This document shows positions 43,674 to 52,735 of a stretch of 64,000 bases of DNA, in pieces (position 1 is the stretch's first letter; every line of letters begins with the position of its first letter). Made by a program: the position numbers and the translations under genes. Source of the DNA: Pseudomonas sp. RIT-PI-q (GTDB lineage Bacteria; Pseudomonadota; Gammaproteobacteria; Pseudomonadales; Pseudomonadaceae). A model generated the notes under the pieces. The model was not told the origin of the DNA, did no database searches, and saw only the letters and a list, made by a program, of their open reading frames with translations. Location of the stretch: the NCBI RefSeq assembly GCF_001297125.1, contig NZ_LHPC01000044.1, positions 1-64,000 on the forward strand, in the 5' to 3' direction.

Positions 43674-44504
43674 ATGACGATCATTGCCAGTTTGTTGCGC
43701 GCCGCCGATTTGCCTGACTCGCCCACCGCGCGCCTGGATGCCGAATTGTTGCTGGCGGCTGCCTTGGGCAAGTCCCGCAGTTTTCTGCACACCTGGCCCG
43801 AGCGCATCGTTCCGAGCGAAGCGGCACTGACTTTTGCCGACTATTTGCAGCGTCGTCGCGGCGGCGAGCCGGTGGCCTACATTCTTGGCCAGCAAGGTTT
43901 CTGGAAGCTCGATCTGGAAGTCGCGCCGCACACGCTGATTCCGCGTCCGGACACCGAGCTGCTGGTGGAAGCCGCACTGGAATTGCTGCCCGCCACACCG
44001 GCCAGCGTTCTCGACTTGGGCACCGGCAGCGGCGCCATCGCGTTGGCACTGGCCAGTGAGCGTCCGGCGTGGAAGGTCACCGCCGTGGATCGCGTGCTGG
44101 AAGCCGTAGCCCTGGCCGAGCGTAATCGTCAGCGCCTGCACCTGAACAACGCCACCGTGCTGAGCAGTCATTGGTTCAGCGCGCTGCAAGGTCCGCGTTT
44201 TCAACTGATCATCAGCAACCCGCCTTACATCGCATCGGCTGATCCGCATCTGGTGGAAGGTGACGTGCGTTTCGAACCTGCCAGTGCGTTGGTGGCGGGT
44301 ATCGATGGGCTCGACGATCTGCGTCTGATCGTCGCCCAGGCACCGGATTACCTTGAGGCGGGCGGTTGGTTGATGCTCGAACACGGTTACGATCAAGCCG
44401 AGGCCGTGCGCGATCTGTTGCTGACTCGCGGCTTTGAAGACGTCCACAGCCGCACCGATCTGGGCGGTCACCAACGCATCAGCCTGGGACGACTGCCGTG
44501 CTGA
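43674..44504 (+). CDS. prmC: Release-factor glutamine methyltransferase PrmC
   Basis: SAM-dependent N5-glutamine methyltransferase acting on RF1 and RF2. 276 residues. LDLGTGSGAIALALA near 119-133 is the SAM-binding motif I, and the catalytic NPPY (ISNPPYIAS) lies near 182. It abuts prfA and overlaps moeB by 7 bp. Confidence 0.97.
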   Translation: MTIIASLLRAADLPDSPTARLDAELLLAAALGKSRSFLHTWPERIVPSEAALTFADYLQRRRGGEPVAYILGQQGFWKLDLEVAPHTLIPRPDTELLVEAALELLPATPASVLDLGTGSGAIALALASERPAWKVTAVDRVLEAVALAERNRQRLHLNNATVLSSHWFSALQGPRFQLIISNPPYIASADPHLVEGDVRFEPASALVAGIDGLDDLRLIVAQAPDYLEAGGWLMLEHGYDQAEAVRDLLLTRGFEDVHSRTDLGGHQRISLGRLPC

Positions 44505-45253
44505 ATGATCAGGAATTGTTGCGCTACAGCCGGCAGATTCTGTTGCAGCACGTCGACATCGACGGTCAGCTGCGACTCAAAGAAAGCCGTGTGCTGATCG
44601 TCGGCCTCGGCGGTCTCGGTTCACCCGTTGCGCTGTACCTGGCCGCCGCTGGCGGCGGTGCGCTGCACCTGGCGGACTTCGACACTGCCGACCTGACCAA
44701 CCTGCAACGCCAGCTCATTCCCGACACCGACAGTGTGGGCACGAGCAAGGTTGATTCGGCGATCCGCCGTTTGAGCGCGATCAATCCCGAGATTCAATTG
44801 ATCGCCCATCGCGCCGCACTGGACGAAGATTCCCTGGCCGCTGCCGTGGCTGCCGTGGATCTGGTGCTGGACTGTTCCGATAATTTTTCCACCCGCGAAG
44901 CGGTCAACGCCGCGTGTGTGGCGGCCGGCAAACCGCTGGTCAGCGGCGCGGCGATTCGTCTTGAAGGGCAGTTGTCGGTGTTCGACCCGCGCCGTCCGGA
45001 AAGTCCGTGCTACCACTGTTTATACGGGCACGGCAGCGCAGCCGAGCTGACCTGCAGCGAAGCGGGTGTTGTCGGCCCTTTGGTTGGGCTGGTCGGTAGC
45101 CTTCAGGCGCTGGAAGCGATGAAACTGCTGGCGGGTTTCGGCGAACCGCTGGTGGGACGTCTGTTGTTGATCGATGCCTTGGGTACGCGCTTTCGTGAAT
45201 TGCGGGTCAAGCGTGATCCGGGTTGCAGTGTCTGTGGTACGGCCCATGCGTGA
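44498..45253 (+). CDS. moeB: MoeB/ThiF-type adenylyltransferase
   Basis: Adenylates the C-terminus of a small sulfur carrier (MoaD for molybdopterin) using ATP. 251 residues with the E1-like nucleotide site GLGGLGSP near 38-45, a DFDTADLTNLQRQ motif, and zinc cysteines CYHC near 171-174 and CSVC near 244-247. HesA/ThiF paralogues look alike, so the partner carrier is inferred. It overlaps prmC and murI by 7 and 8 bp. Confidence 0.93.
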   Translation: MLNDQELLRYSRQILLQHVDIDGQLRLKESRVLIVGLGGLGSPVALYLAAAGGGALHLADFDTADLTNLQRQLIPDTDSVGTSKVDSAIRRLSAINPEIQLIAHRAALDEDSLAAAVAAVDLVLDCSDNFSTREAVNAACVAAGKPLVSGAAIRLEGQLSVFDPRRPESPCYHCLYGHGSAAELTCSEAGVVGPLVGLVGSLQALEAMKLLAGFGEPLVGRLLLIDALGTRFRELRVKRDPGCSVCGTAHA

Positions 45254-46037
45254 AGCGCCGATCGGCGTGTTCGACTCCGGCGTCGGCGGGCTTTCGGTGT
45301 TGGCCGAGATCCAGCGTTTACTGCCCAATGAATCACTGATGTACGTCGCCGATTGCGGGAATATTCCGTACGGCGAGAAAACCCCGGAATTCATCCGTCA
45401 GCGTTGCAGCGTGATGGCCGAATTTTTTCAGCAACAGGGCGCCAAGGCCCTGGTGCTGGCCTGCAACACAGCGACGGTGGCTGGTGTTGCAGACTTGCGG
45501 CGCGACTATCCCGAGTGGCCCATTGTCGGCATGGAGCCGGCGGTCAAACCTGCCGCCGCCGCCACCCGCAGTGGCGTGGTCGGTGTGCTGGCCACCACCG
45601 GCACCTTGCAGAGTGCCAAGTTCGCCGCGCTGCTCGATCGTTTCGCCACGGATGTGCGGGTGATTACGCAGCCGTGTCCGGGCCTGGTCGAGCTGATTGA
45701 AAACGGCGATTTGCACAGTCTGGCGTTGCGTCAGTTACTGGCCCGGTATGTGGAACCGCTGCTCGGCGCCGGGTGCGACACGATAATTCTCGGCTGCACG
45801 CATTATCCCTTCCTAAAGCCATTGCTTAAGCAGATGATCCCCGATGACATCAGCTTGATTGACACCGGTGCCGCTGTAGCGCGGCAACTTCAACGTTTGC
45901 TGGCCGAGCGTGAGTTGCTCGCCGAGGGGCCTGCACGCGCCGCGCAATTCTGGACGAGTGCCGATCCGGAGCATTTCAGAAATATCTTGCCGATCCTGTG
46001 GAATACCGCCGGCGTTGTGCAAAGCTTCACGGTGTAA
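45246..46037 (+). CDS. murI: Glutamate racemase
   Basis: Makes D-glutamate for peptidoglycan. 263 residues from ATG 45246, which overlaps moeB by 8 bp; the open frame to 45174 is inside moeB. GVFDSGVGGLSV at the N-terminus and both catalytic cysteines (ACNTATV near 72, GCTHYPFL near 184) are present. Last gene of the hemA chain. Confidence 0.96.
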   Translation: MREAPIGVFDSGVGGLSVLAEIQRLLPNESLMYVADCGNIPYGEKTPEFIRQRCSVMAEFFQQQGAKALVLACNTATVAGVADLRRDYPEWPIVGMEPAVKPAAAATRSGVVGVLATTGTLQSAKFAALLDRFATDVRVITQPCPGLVELIENGDLHSLALRQLLARYVEPLLGAGCDTIILGCTHYPFLKPLLKQMIPDDISLIDTGAAVARQLQRLLAERELLAEGPARAAQFWTSADPEHFRNILPILWNTAGVVQSFTV

Positions 46038-46150
46038 ACAGATCTTTGGGGTAAACGAATAATTGGGGTGAACTTCTGATTAAACGTCGGCTTCTATAGC
46101 GGTAAGCAACAAAAAAACCATACGAAATCGTTCGGAAAAGGATGTTTCTA

Positions 46151-46669
46151 ATGAAGCGACTATTCTGCTTGGCCGCGATTGCGGCCGCACTGATGGGGCA
46201 AAGTATTACCGCACAGGCGGCAGGCGTGGAGTTCGGGGTCGGCCAGACCAGCGATTCGACCATGACCTATCGACTAGGCATGCAATTCGATTGGGACAAG
46301 AGCTGGCTGCAAAGTGACGTCGGTCGTTTGACCGGTTACTGGAGCGGCGCTTACACCTATTGGGAGGGGGACAAGACCTCCAGCAACCACAGCCTGTCGT
46401 TCTCGCCGGTGTTTGTTTACGAGTTTGCCGGGCAGACCGTCAAACCCTATGTAGAGTTGGGCGTTGGTGTGGCGGTGTTCGCCAATACCGAAGTCGAAAA
46501 CAACAACCTCGGCAATGCCTTTCAGTTCGAAGACCGGTTCGGCTTTGGTCTGCGCTTTACCGGCGGGCATGAAGTCGGGATTCGCGCGACGCACTATTCC
46601 AATGCCGGGATCAGCAGCCCGAACGACGGTGTAGAAAGCTACGCGCTTCACTACACCATGCCGCTGTAA
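46151..46669 (+). CDS. pagL: PagL, lipid A 3-O-deacylase
   Basis: Outer-membrane beta-barrel that removes the 3-position acyl chain from lipid A. 172 residues from ATG 46151, with AAAGG at the right distance; an in-frame ATG at 46142 is too close to it. The signal peptide ends ITAQA. The catalytic triad is visible as H148, S150 and E162 (THYSNAG...DGVES), with the same spacing as in P. aeruginosa PagL. It follows murI, matching the PAO1 order I recall. Confidence 0.93.
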   Translation: MKRLFCLAAIAAALMGQSITAQAAGVEFGVGQTSDSTMTYRLGMQFDWDKSWLQSDVGRLTGYWSGAYTYWEGDKTSSNHSLSFSPVFVYEFAGQTVKPYVELGVGVAVFANTEVENNNLGNAFQFEDRFGFGLRFTGGHEVGIRATHYSNAGISSPNDGVESYALHYTMPL

Positions 46670-46679
46670 CGTCAAAAGC

Positions 46680-46745
46680 ATCGCGGGCAAGCCTCGCTCC
46701 CACAGGAGATCACTAAACCTGTGGGAGCGGGCTTGCCCGCGATAG
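46680..46745. repeat. REP-type inverted pair (family A)
   Basis: ATCGCGGGCAAGCCTCGCTC and its inverse partner GAGCGGGCTTGCCCGCGAT lie close together between the convergent pagL and cysteine-cluster genes. Confidence 0.85.
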
Positions 46746-46772
46746 CGTCAGCACTGACGGCACATCTTTGAC

Positions 46773-47078
46773 TCACCGATACGCCGTGGTAATCCCCTGG
46801 CGTTCGTCGATGCATTCTGGCGCGCCCATCTCGAATTCCCGGCAGATCAGCGGGCGTTTTTCGTAGATGGTGCACATCATGGTGTTGCGATCCAATGCGG
46901 CGCACCAGCCGTCATCCAGGCGCAGCATGACTTCCCCGCCCCAATCATCGGTATCGATAAATCGTTCGGGCACGCCCGTGTCGGTGATCAACATGACTTC
47001 GAGCTGGCAGCAACAGGCTGCGCAGGTCGAGCAAGTGATCGCCGGTTCGGCGATTTGCGTGTGGGGAATGGTTTTCAT
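46773..47078 (-). CDS. YkgJ-type cysteine-cluster protein
   Basis: 101 residues from ATG 47078 (MKTIPHTQ); the frame is open further upstream without a convincing start signal. Cysteines are arranged as CSTCAACC near the N-terminus and CTIYEKRPLICREFEMGAPEC near the end, the YkgJ-family pattern thought to hold a metal, probably zinc or an Fe-S cluster. Function unknown. It stands alone between a REP pair and the SDR gene. Confidence 0.85.
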   Translation of the reverse strand: MKTIPHTQIAEPAITCSTCAACCCQLEVMLITDTGVPERFIDTDDWGGEVMLRLDDGWCAALDRNTMMCTIYEKRPLICREFEMGAPECIDERQGITTAYR

Positions 47079-47174
47079 GGCACGCAGTGTAAGGCAGTGG
47101 ACCGGCGCTGTGTGAAAGGCCTGACAGACGCTCACAGCAGCGCTCAGCGTAGTCCGATGGCAACAATCGCTATT

Positions 47175-47957
47175 TCACGGTTGATCCATGATCGGTGGGC
47201 TGCTGCGCACCATCCGTTTGCCGATCTCCAGTTTTATCCGGTCAGGCAATTTCGATAGCGGCCACAGGGCTGCCATTAGCATTGCCGGTAAGGCGATCTC
47301 CAGTGGACGGTTTTTGAGTTGGTCGAAAATGTGCCGCGCGGTTTTATCCACCGGCCAGCTGAGTGGCATAGGGAAGTCGTTTTTTGCCATCAGTGGCGTG
47401 TCGACAAACCCCGGGCTGACCACAGTGACTTCAATGCCTTCCGGGGCCAGATCGATGCGCAGGGATTCGAACAGGTAACGCAACCCGGCCTTCGACGTAC
47501 CATAGGCTTCGGCCCGTGGCAGTGGAAGGTAGGTCACCGAACTGGCGACACCCACCAGATGCGCCGCAGTTCCGGCCCGCAACAGCGGCAGGGCCGCTTC
47601 GATGCAATAGCTGCTGGCCAGCAAGTTGGTGCGCACCACGTGTTCGACGATCGAGGCATCGAACTGCTTGGCGTCAACGTATTCGCACGTGCCGGCGTTA
47701 AGAATCACTGTGTCCAGTGAGCCCCATTCCTTGGCAATCTGCTCGCCGATTTCGCGCACGGTCTGACTGTTGGTCAGGTCGCCCGCCAGTACCAGCACTT
47801 GCCCCGGATAACGCTGGGACAAGACTTTCAGTGGTGCCAACGAACGTGAGCTGACAGCCAGGTGGGCGCCGGTTTTTAAAATTTCTTCGGCCAACGCGGC
47901 GCCAATGCCGTTGCTGGCGCCGGTCAGCCAATATCGGCGTTGAGGGGTAAGGCTCAT
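47175..47957 (-). CDS. Short-chain dehydrogenase/reductase
   Basis: 260-residue SDR: the cofactor motif TGASNGIG at 12-19, NAG near 88, and the catalytic YGTSK near 151-155 with an upstream S. Substrate unknown. It is downstream of phrB on the same strand, and an AAAGGAGA lies ahead of its ATG. Similar SDR genes occur in light-induced clusters with photolyase and LitR-type regulators; membership here is an inference from position. Confidence 0.9.
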   Translation of the reverse strand: MSLTPQRRYWLTGASNGIGAALAEEILKTGAHLAVSSRSLAPLKVLSQRYPGQVLVLAGDLTNSQTVREIGEQIAKEWGSLDTVILNAGTCEYVDAKQFDASIVEHVVRTNLLASSYCIEAALPLLRAGTAAHLVGVASSVTYLPLPRAEAYGTSKAGLRYLFESLRIDLAPEGIEVTVVSPGFVDTPLMAKNDFPMPLSWPVDKTARHIFDQLKNRPLEIALPAMLMAALWPLSKLPDRIKLEIGKRMVRSSPPIMDQP

Positions 47958-48035
47958 CCCATTCTCCTTTTCAGCCAGGCAATCGCCTGGCCCAATACGG
48001 GTAAATATTCATAAAGCAGTGCCCCGGCATCGAAG

Positions 48036-49478
48036 TTATCCCGGTGGCGATAACCCTTGTCGCGACGGCAGGTTCTTGAACGCGGTCAGCGCCCGTTCGC
48101 GAGACATACTGAGATTGACGATCGGCATTGGATAATCCGCAACGCCAAATAACCCGCCGACGTTGGCAGGGTTATGCACTTGTTTTTTGTCCAGCCCGGC
48201 CAGTTCCGGCAGCCAGTGCTTGATGAACACGCCGTCGGTGTCGAATTTTTCCGACTGGCTCAGTGGGTTGAAAATCCGGAAGTAGGGCGCCGAATCGGTG
48301 CCGGTGGACGAACTCCACTGCCAGCCACCGTTGTTCGCGGCGAGATCGCCATCGATCAGGTGGCGCATGAAAAAACGCTCGCCTTCACGCCAGTCGATCA
48401 GCAGGTTCTTGGTCAGGAACATCGCCGCCACCATGCGCAAGCGGTTGTGCATCCATCCGGTTTCAAGCAATTGGCGCATGGCTGCGTCGATGATCGGCAG
48501 GCCGGTGCGGGCTTCTTTCCACGCGGCAAGTTCATCCGGCGCGTCGCGCCAGGCCAGGGCTTCGGTTTCCGGGCGAAAGGCGCGGTGACGCGAAACCCGT
48601 GGGTAACCCACCAAAATGTGTTTGTAGAACTCGCGCCACAGCAGTTCGTTGATCCAGGTGACGGCGCCGACCTTGCCGCTTTCGAACTCACCCTGATTGC
48701 TGTGCAGGGCCGCGTGCAGGCACTGACGCGGTGAAATCACGCCAGCAGCGAGATAGGCCGAGAGCTGGCTGGTGCCGGGTTTCGCCGGGAAATCGCGTTC
48801 GCTTTTGTAGTAGTCGATCTGGGCGTCGGCGAAGGTCTCGAGTCGGCGTTGGGCTTCGGTTTCACCGGCCGGCCAGAGGGCACGCAAACCGTCGCTGGGT
48901 GTTTCGAAACCCTCGACGCTGGCGGGGATTTTGTCGCTGTCGATGTGCAACGGGGCTTGTACCCCGGGTTTACTCACCGGGTCCGGCAACGATCTGTGCA
49001 GACGCTCGTAGCAGACTTTGCGGAACTGACTGAAGACCTGGAAATAGCTGCCAGTCTTGGTCAGCACAGTGCCGGGTTTGAACAGCAACTGATCGAGGTA
49101 GCGGTGAAAGTCGATGCCCTCGGCCTTTAGCGCGTCGGCGACCCACCGGTCGCGACGGGTTTCATGAATGCCGTATTCCTCATTGGCATGCACGGCGTCG
49201 ATTTTCAACTGCTGGCAAAGATCGAGCAGCACGGCCGGAACGTCTTGCCAGCGTGGAGCCTTGCGGATCAGCAGGGGAATGTTCAATTCGCCCAAAGCGC
49301 GGCTCAACTCGCTCAGGTTACGCAACCAGAAGTCAACTTTGCAGGGCGCAGCGTCGTGTTCGCGCCATTGCTCCGGGCTCAGCAAGTACACCGCCACACT
49401 CGGGCCGCAGGCTGCGGCGGCCGAGAGGGCGGTGTTGTCATGTAGGCGCAAGTCGCTGCGCAGCCAGATCAATTGCAT
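48036..49478 (-). CDS. phrB: Deoxyribodipyrimidine photolyase
   Basis: Light-driven repair of cyclobutane pyrimidine dimers. 480 residues (E. coli 472), with an N-terminal Rossmann antenna domain (MQLIWLRSDLRLHDN) and the FAD domain containing the MHNRLRM and NNGGWQWSSSTGTDSAPYFR motifs. ATG 49478 has GGA 7 bases upstream and gives the usual N-terminus; two ATGs upstream (49499, 49490) are in frame, the first only 1 base from the MerR gene's stop. It is in an operon behind the DUF523 protein and the MerR regulator. Confidence 0.95.
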   Translation of the reverse strand: MQLIWLRSDLRLHDNTALSAAAACGPSVAVYLLSPEQWREHDAAPCKVDFWLRNLSELSRALGELNIPLLIRKAPRWQDVPAVLLDLCQQLKIDAVHANEEYGIHETRRDRWVADALKAEGIDFHRYLDQLLFKPGTVLTKTGSYFQVFSQFRKVCYERLHRSLPDPVSKPGVQAPLHIDSDKIPASVEGFETPSDGLRALWPAGETEAQRRLETFADAQIDYYKSERDFPAKPGTSQLSAYLAAGVISPRQCLHAALHSNQGEFESGKVGAVTWINELLWREFYKHILVGYPRVSRHRAFRPETEALAWRDAPDELAAWKEARTGLPIIDAAMRQLLETGWMHNRLRMVAAMFLTKNLLIDWREGERFFMRHLIDGDLAANNGGWQWSSSTGTDSAPYFRIFNPLSQSEKFDTDGVFIKHWLPELAGLDKKQVHNPANVGGLFGVADYPMPIVNLSMSRERALTAFKNLPSRQGLSPPG

Positions 49479-49499
49479 GGTGGTGTCCATGGCGAACAT

Positions 49500-50441
49500 T
49501 TAAATGAGTCCGCGCTGAACCAGTTCCTGATGAGCCGATAGCGGATCTTCGGCCAGGAACAAGTCAGCGATTTCGGTAGTTCTTGCAGACAACTCGGCGT
49601 GATGGATGCACACCGTTGGTCCGGCAATCATTTTTGGGCAACTGACACCATTCAAAAGTTTCGGCAGCTGCGCAAGGTTTATGGCTTTGCTGGAATACAG
49701 CAGTACGCCACGGGCTTGCAGGTGATCAACCGCCAGCGCAAGTTCGCCGGCGGGCAGTGGCCAGTCGAACACTTCCACAGGGCAATCGGCACTGCTGATC
49801 AGCCACGCGGTGAGCCACAGGTGAGGTTCCAGCGGCAAGTCCGAGTGATTGATCAACAGCAGCGGCGCACCGCGCAACTGACGGTTGTTATGGTAGATGC
49901 GTGCGCCAAATTTGCTGCGCAACCAGGAGTAAAAAAATACCCGCTCCATCTGTGCGCCAAACTGGCCTTGCCAGCGTTGTTCCAGTTCCGCCAGCAACGG
50001 CATCAACAGTTGTGCGCACAAGGTTCGCGGCGGATACAGCGCCATCGCCTGATTGACGGTGTCATCGAGGGTGCGCTCGTTCAGTTCAATCACCGCTTGC
50101 AGCAACGTCTGGCACAGCACCTGCCAATCGTTTTCGACGAACTCGGTAAAGGCCTGCGGGGTGTCGAGCAGTTGCTTGACCTGGCTGACGGCGACGCCAC
50201 GGTTAAGCCAGGTGAGAATCGTCAGGATGCGTTGAACGTGTTCGACCGAGAACAGCCGATGGCCCTTGGGCGTACGTTGCGGCACGATCAGGCCATAACG
50301 CCGTTCCCAGGCGCGCAGGGTGACGGCGTTGACCCCGGTTTGCCGGGCAACTTCGCGGATCGGCAGCCAGCCTTCTTCGAGGGCCTTCTTGAAGTCCGTG
50401 CCGAGGTCTTCGCGGGCGCTGCTGTCGAGTTGGGTTTTCAT
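49500..50441 (-). CDS. MerR-type regulator, LitR/CarH-like without cobalamin ligands
   Basis: 313 residues: an N-terminal MerR helix-turn-helix (about 26-95: LPIREVARQTGVN, RAWERRYGLI, GHRLFSVEHV) and a C-terminal half like the four-helix and Rossmann-like parts of CarH/LitR. The cobalamin-binding residues are absent: where CarH has W-x9-EH, this reads W-x8-ER, and there is no DxHxxG. Class II LitR regulators (PplR in P. putida) also lack the B12 site and work with a LOV protein; no LOV gene is in this window. Co-transcribed with phrB, so probably a light-linked regulator. Confidence 0.87.
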   Translation of the reverse strand: MKTQLDSSAREDLGTDFKKALEEGWLPIREVARQTGVNAVTLRAWERRYGLIVPQRTPKGHRLFSVEHVQRILTILTWLNRGVAVSQVKQLLDTPQAFTEFVENDWQVLCQTLLQAVIELNERTLDDTVNQAMALYPPRTLCAQLLMPLLAELEQRWQGQFGAQMERVFFYSWLRSKFGARIYHNNRQLRGAPLLLINHSDLPLEPHLWLTAWLISSADCPVEVFDWPLPAGELALAVDHLQARGVLLYSSKAINLAQLPKLLNGVSCPKMIAGPTVCIHHAELSARTTEIADLFLAEDPLSAHQELVQRGLI

Positions 50442-51400
50442 TAGATTGCGTTTCGCAGACTGAGATTTTCCGGGTGCGGTTGCAGGTAAACCTGCTGCGC
50501 AATATAGGGATCCGGGTGTTGGCGAAAGTAATGTTTGAGCAGGGTCAGCGGCACCACCAGCGGCACGATGCCATGGCGGTATTGGCCGATGACGTGTTGC
50601 ATTTCCTGTTTGTCCTCAGCGCTGATCGCCTGTTTGAGGTAGCCGCTGATGTGTTGCAAGACGTTGGTGTGAGTGCGGCGGGTGGCGCATTTTTTCAAGG
50701 CGGCCATCAACTCGCTGAAATAGCGTGGGCCGAGTTCGTTGGGGTCGGTTTGCCCCATGTTACCCAGCAGGTTGCCCAGGGTTTTGTATTGCACCGGGTT
50801 GTGGGCCATCAGCAGGTATTTGTAGCGCGAGTGAAAGTCCGTGAGCCCGCGACGGGTCAAGCCTGCCTGGCGCAACTGCTGCCAGGCGTTGTAGGCGAAC
50901 ACGCGGGTGAGGAAGTTTTCCCGCAGGACCGGGTCGTTGAGTCGACCGTCTTCTTCCACCGGCAAATCCGGGTGCAGGGCGCAGAAGGCCCGGGCATAGA
51001 TGCCACGGCCACCGCCGTCTACCGGTGCGCCGTTGGCGTGGTAGACCTTGACCCGTTCCAGGCCGCAGGAAGGGGATTTCTGCATGAAGATGTAGCCGCA
51101 GATTTCGCCCAACTCCGCAGCCATTTTCTGGCCGTACTTAGCCAGTGGCCGGGTAACGTTGATATCGGGATTGATCGTGCCGATGGCCTGGGGTTGATCG
51201 GGATCGCCCACCAGACGGATTGGCTCTCGCGGGGTGCCAAGGCCGATGGCGACTTCCGGGCACACCGGGATGAAATCGAAGTAGTCAGTGAGGACTTGGC
51301 TGCACAGCCGCGATTCCTTGTGACCGCCGTTGTAACGCACCTCGGCCCCCATCAGGCAGGCGCTGATCGCTATTTTCGGTTTTACGGCGGCGTGGGGCAT
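50441..51400 (-). CDS. DUF523 and DUF1722 protein
   Basis: 319 residues with two domains of unknown function: DUF523 (about 8-155; KIAISACLMG, PVCPEVAIGLG, KSPSCG with conserved Cys) and DUF1722 (about 195-310). In E. coli the second resembles YbgA, whose gene neighbours phr. It heads the phrB operon, with a TAATG overlap to the MerR gene. Function unknown. Its promoter contains two of the TGTACA boxes. Confidence 0.88.
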   Translation of the reverse strand: MPHAAVKPKIAISACLMGAEVRYNGGHKESRLCSQVLTDYFDFIPVCPEVAIGLGTPREPIRLVGDPDQPQAIGTINPDINVTRPLAKYGQKMAAELGEICGYIFMQKSPSCGLERVKVYHANGAPVDGGGRGIYARAFCALHPDLPVEEDGRLNDPVLRENFLTRVFAYNAWQQLRQAGLTRRGLTDFHSRYKYLLMAHNPVQYKTLGNLLGNMGQTDPNELGPRYFSELMAALKKCATRRTHTNVLQHISGYLKQAISAEDKQEMQHVIGQYRHGIVPLVVPLTLLKHYFRQHPDPYIAQQVYLQPHPENLSLRNAI

Positions 51401-51416
51401 CGAAGCACCTCGGAAT

Positions 51417-51500
51417 CAAAACCTGTACAGATAATTTGTTCTGTACAACATTACTTCATCATAGATTCAAAGGTGTACAAGTCAAATTGTTTGTATAGGT
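51417..51500 (-). promoter_or_regulatory. Promoter of the DUF523-merR-phrB operon with two TGTACA boxes
   Basis: Box 1: TGTACA at 51424 and 51442. Box 2: TGTACA at 51474 and TGTATA at 51492. In both the half-sites are 18 bases apart (N12 between). Read from opposite strands, both begin AACCTRTACA and share AATTTG in the middle, so they are the same element inverted. On minus, TTGACT (51485-51480) and TATGAT (51463-51458), 16 bp apart, form a good promoter. Box 2 overlaps its -35 and box 1 lies just past the start point, as expected for repressor sites. The MerR-type protein two genes downstream is the natural candidate. Confidence 0.75.
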
Positions 51501-51509
51501 TTTTTGAGG

Positions 51510-51614
51510 CCCTGTAGGAGCGAGCTCGCTCGCGAAAAACCAGAGAGCGCCACGGGAAACCGATTTACAGCGTTATCGTTGACGACCTTCGCGAGCAAGC
51601 TCGCTCCTACAGGG
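51510..51614. repeat. REP-type inverted pair (family A, GAGCTCGCTCGCGAA variant)
   Basis: CCTGTAGGAGCGAGCTCGCT and its inverse complement ending CTCGCTCCTACAGG flank about 55 bases between the DUF523 promoter and the 3' end of the FAD oxidoreductase gene. Confidence 0.87.
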
Positions 51615-51705
51615 ATCGGGGTGATCCTGAGATAGCTCGTCACGCGGTTTTACGGGTGGGCTGCTGCCCATGTCGACAGCAGCAAGTTGCGCGGATCGAT
51701 ACGCT

Positions 51706-52692
51706 TCACTGCAGGTGTTCATGCAGGCGGCGGGCGGCTTCCTGGCCGCTGAGCCAGGCACCTTCGACGCGGCCGGACAGGCACCAGTCGCCACACACAT
51801 ACAACCCCAGGTCGGCATCAGCCAGAACGCCCCATTCGTGGCTGCTGGCGGGACGGGCGTAGAGCCAGCGGTGGGCCAGGCTGAAGGTCGGGGCGGGCAT
51901 GGCGCTGTGCAGCAACTCGGCGAAAGCGCCGTGCAATTGCTCGATCACTGCTTCCTTGGACAGGTCGATGTGTTGCCGGCTCCAGGTGCTGGTGGCGTGC
52001 AGGACCCAGGTGTCCAGCGTGTTGTCGCGCCCGGGTTTGCTGCGATTGCGCGCCAGCCAGTCGAGCGGGCTGTCTTGCACGAAGCAGCCTTCCATGGGCG
52101 TATCCAGCGGTGTATCGAAGGCCAGCGCGACCGCCCAGGTCGGGTCCATTTTCACCCCGGCGGCGGCGCCGGCGAGTTTCGGCGCGGAGGCCAGCAGCGC
52201 GGTCGCTTGAGGCGCCGGCGTGGCGATCACCACATGGCTGAAAGGACCGTGGGTGAAGCCATCGGCGTCCTGCAGATGCCAGTGTTCTTCACCGCGAAAA
52301 ACCTCGGTGATCCGGCAGGCGAAATGCACTTCGAGGTCACCGAGCAGGCCGCGGGTGATAGCACTCATGCGCGGTGTGCCGACCCAGCGAGTCTGCTCGT
52401 CCGGCGACAGGTTGAGCTGCCCGCCGTGGTAGGTGTAGAGCTGCGGCGTCCACTCGGCGACCCAACCATTGGCTTGCCAGCGCGTGACTTCCGTGACGAA
52501 GCGGCGATCGCGGGCAGTGAAATATTGCGCGCCCATGTCCAGGGCACCCGCATCACTGCGCTTGCTCGACATGCGCCCGCCACTGCAGCGGCTTTTATCG
52601 AAAAGTTGAACGACATGCCCGGTCTCGGTGAGCGCCTGGGCGGCTGAAAGCCCGGCGATGCCGGTGCCGATGATTGCGATAGGTACAGTCAT
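51706..52692 (-). CDS. FAD-dependent oxidoreductase (renalase/amine-oxidase-like)
   Basis: 328 residues from ATG 52692, with GAGG five bases upstream; the frame is open to 52746 but that start lies in the operator. IAIIGTGIAGLSAAQAL at residues 4-20 is the FAD dinucleotide fold, followed by GGRMSSKR and, near the C-terminus, LYVCGDWC for the second FAD contact. Related proteins occur in light-induced gene sets. Substrate unknown. A third TGTACA-type box lies about 45-75 bases upstream. Confidence 0.9.
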   Translation of the reverse strand: MTVPIAIIGTGIAGLSAAQALTETGHVVQLFDKSRCSGGRMSSKRSDAGALDMGAQYFTARDRRFVTEVTRWQANGWVAEWTPQLYTYHGGQLNLSPDEQTRWVGTPRMSAITRGLLGDLEVHFACRITEVFRGEEHWHLQDADGFTHGPFSHVVIATPAPQATALLASAPKLAGAAAGVKMDPTWAVALAFDTPLDTPMEGCFVQDSPLDWLARNRSKPGRDNTLDTWVLHATSTWSRQHIDLSKEAVIEQLHGAFAELLHSAMPAPTFSLAHRWLYARPASSHEWGVLADADLGLYVCGDWCLSGRVEGAWLSGQEAARRLHEHLQ

Positions 52693-52710
52693 AGGGGCCT
52701 CGTTTACCTT

Positions 52711-52720
52711 TCTGTACAGA
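52711..52720. promoter_or_regulatory. TCTGTACAGA palindrome upstream of the FAD gene
   Basis: A perfect 10-bp palindrome with a TGTACA core, but it has no partner 18 bases away, unlike the three full boxes. It may be a half-site or chance. Confidence 0.35.
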
Positions 52721-52735
52721 CTACGCCGGGGGTTA

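Noticed and set aside
42600..44474. 624-residue open frame on minus opposite prfA and prmC
   Set aside because: Shadow of two certain core genes on plus in GC-rich DNA.
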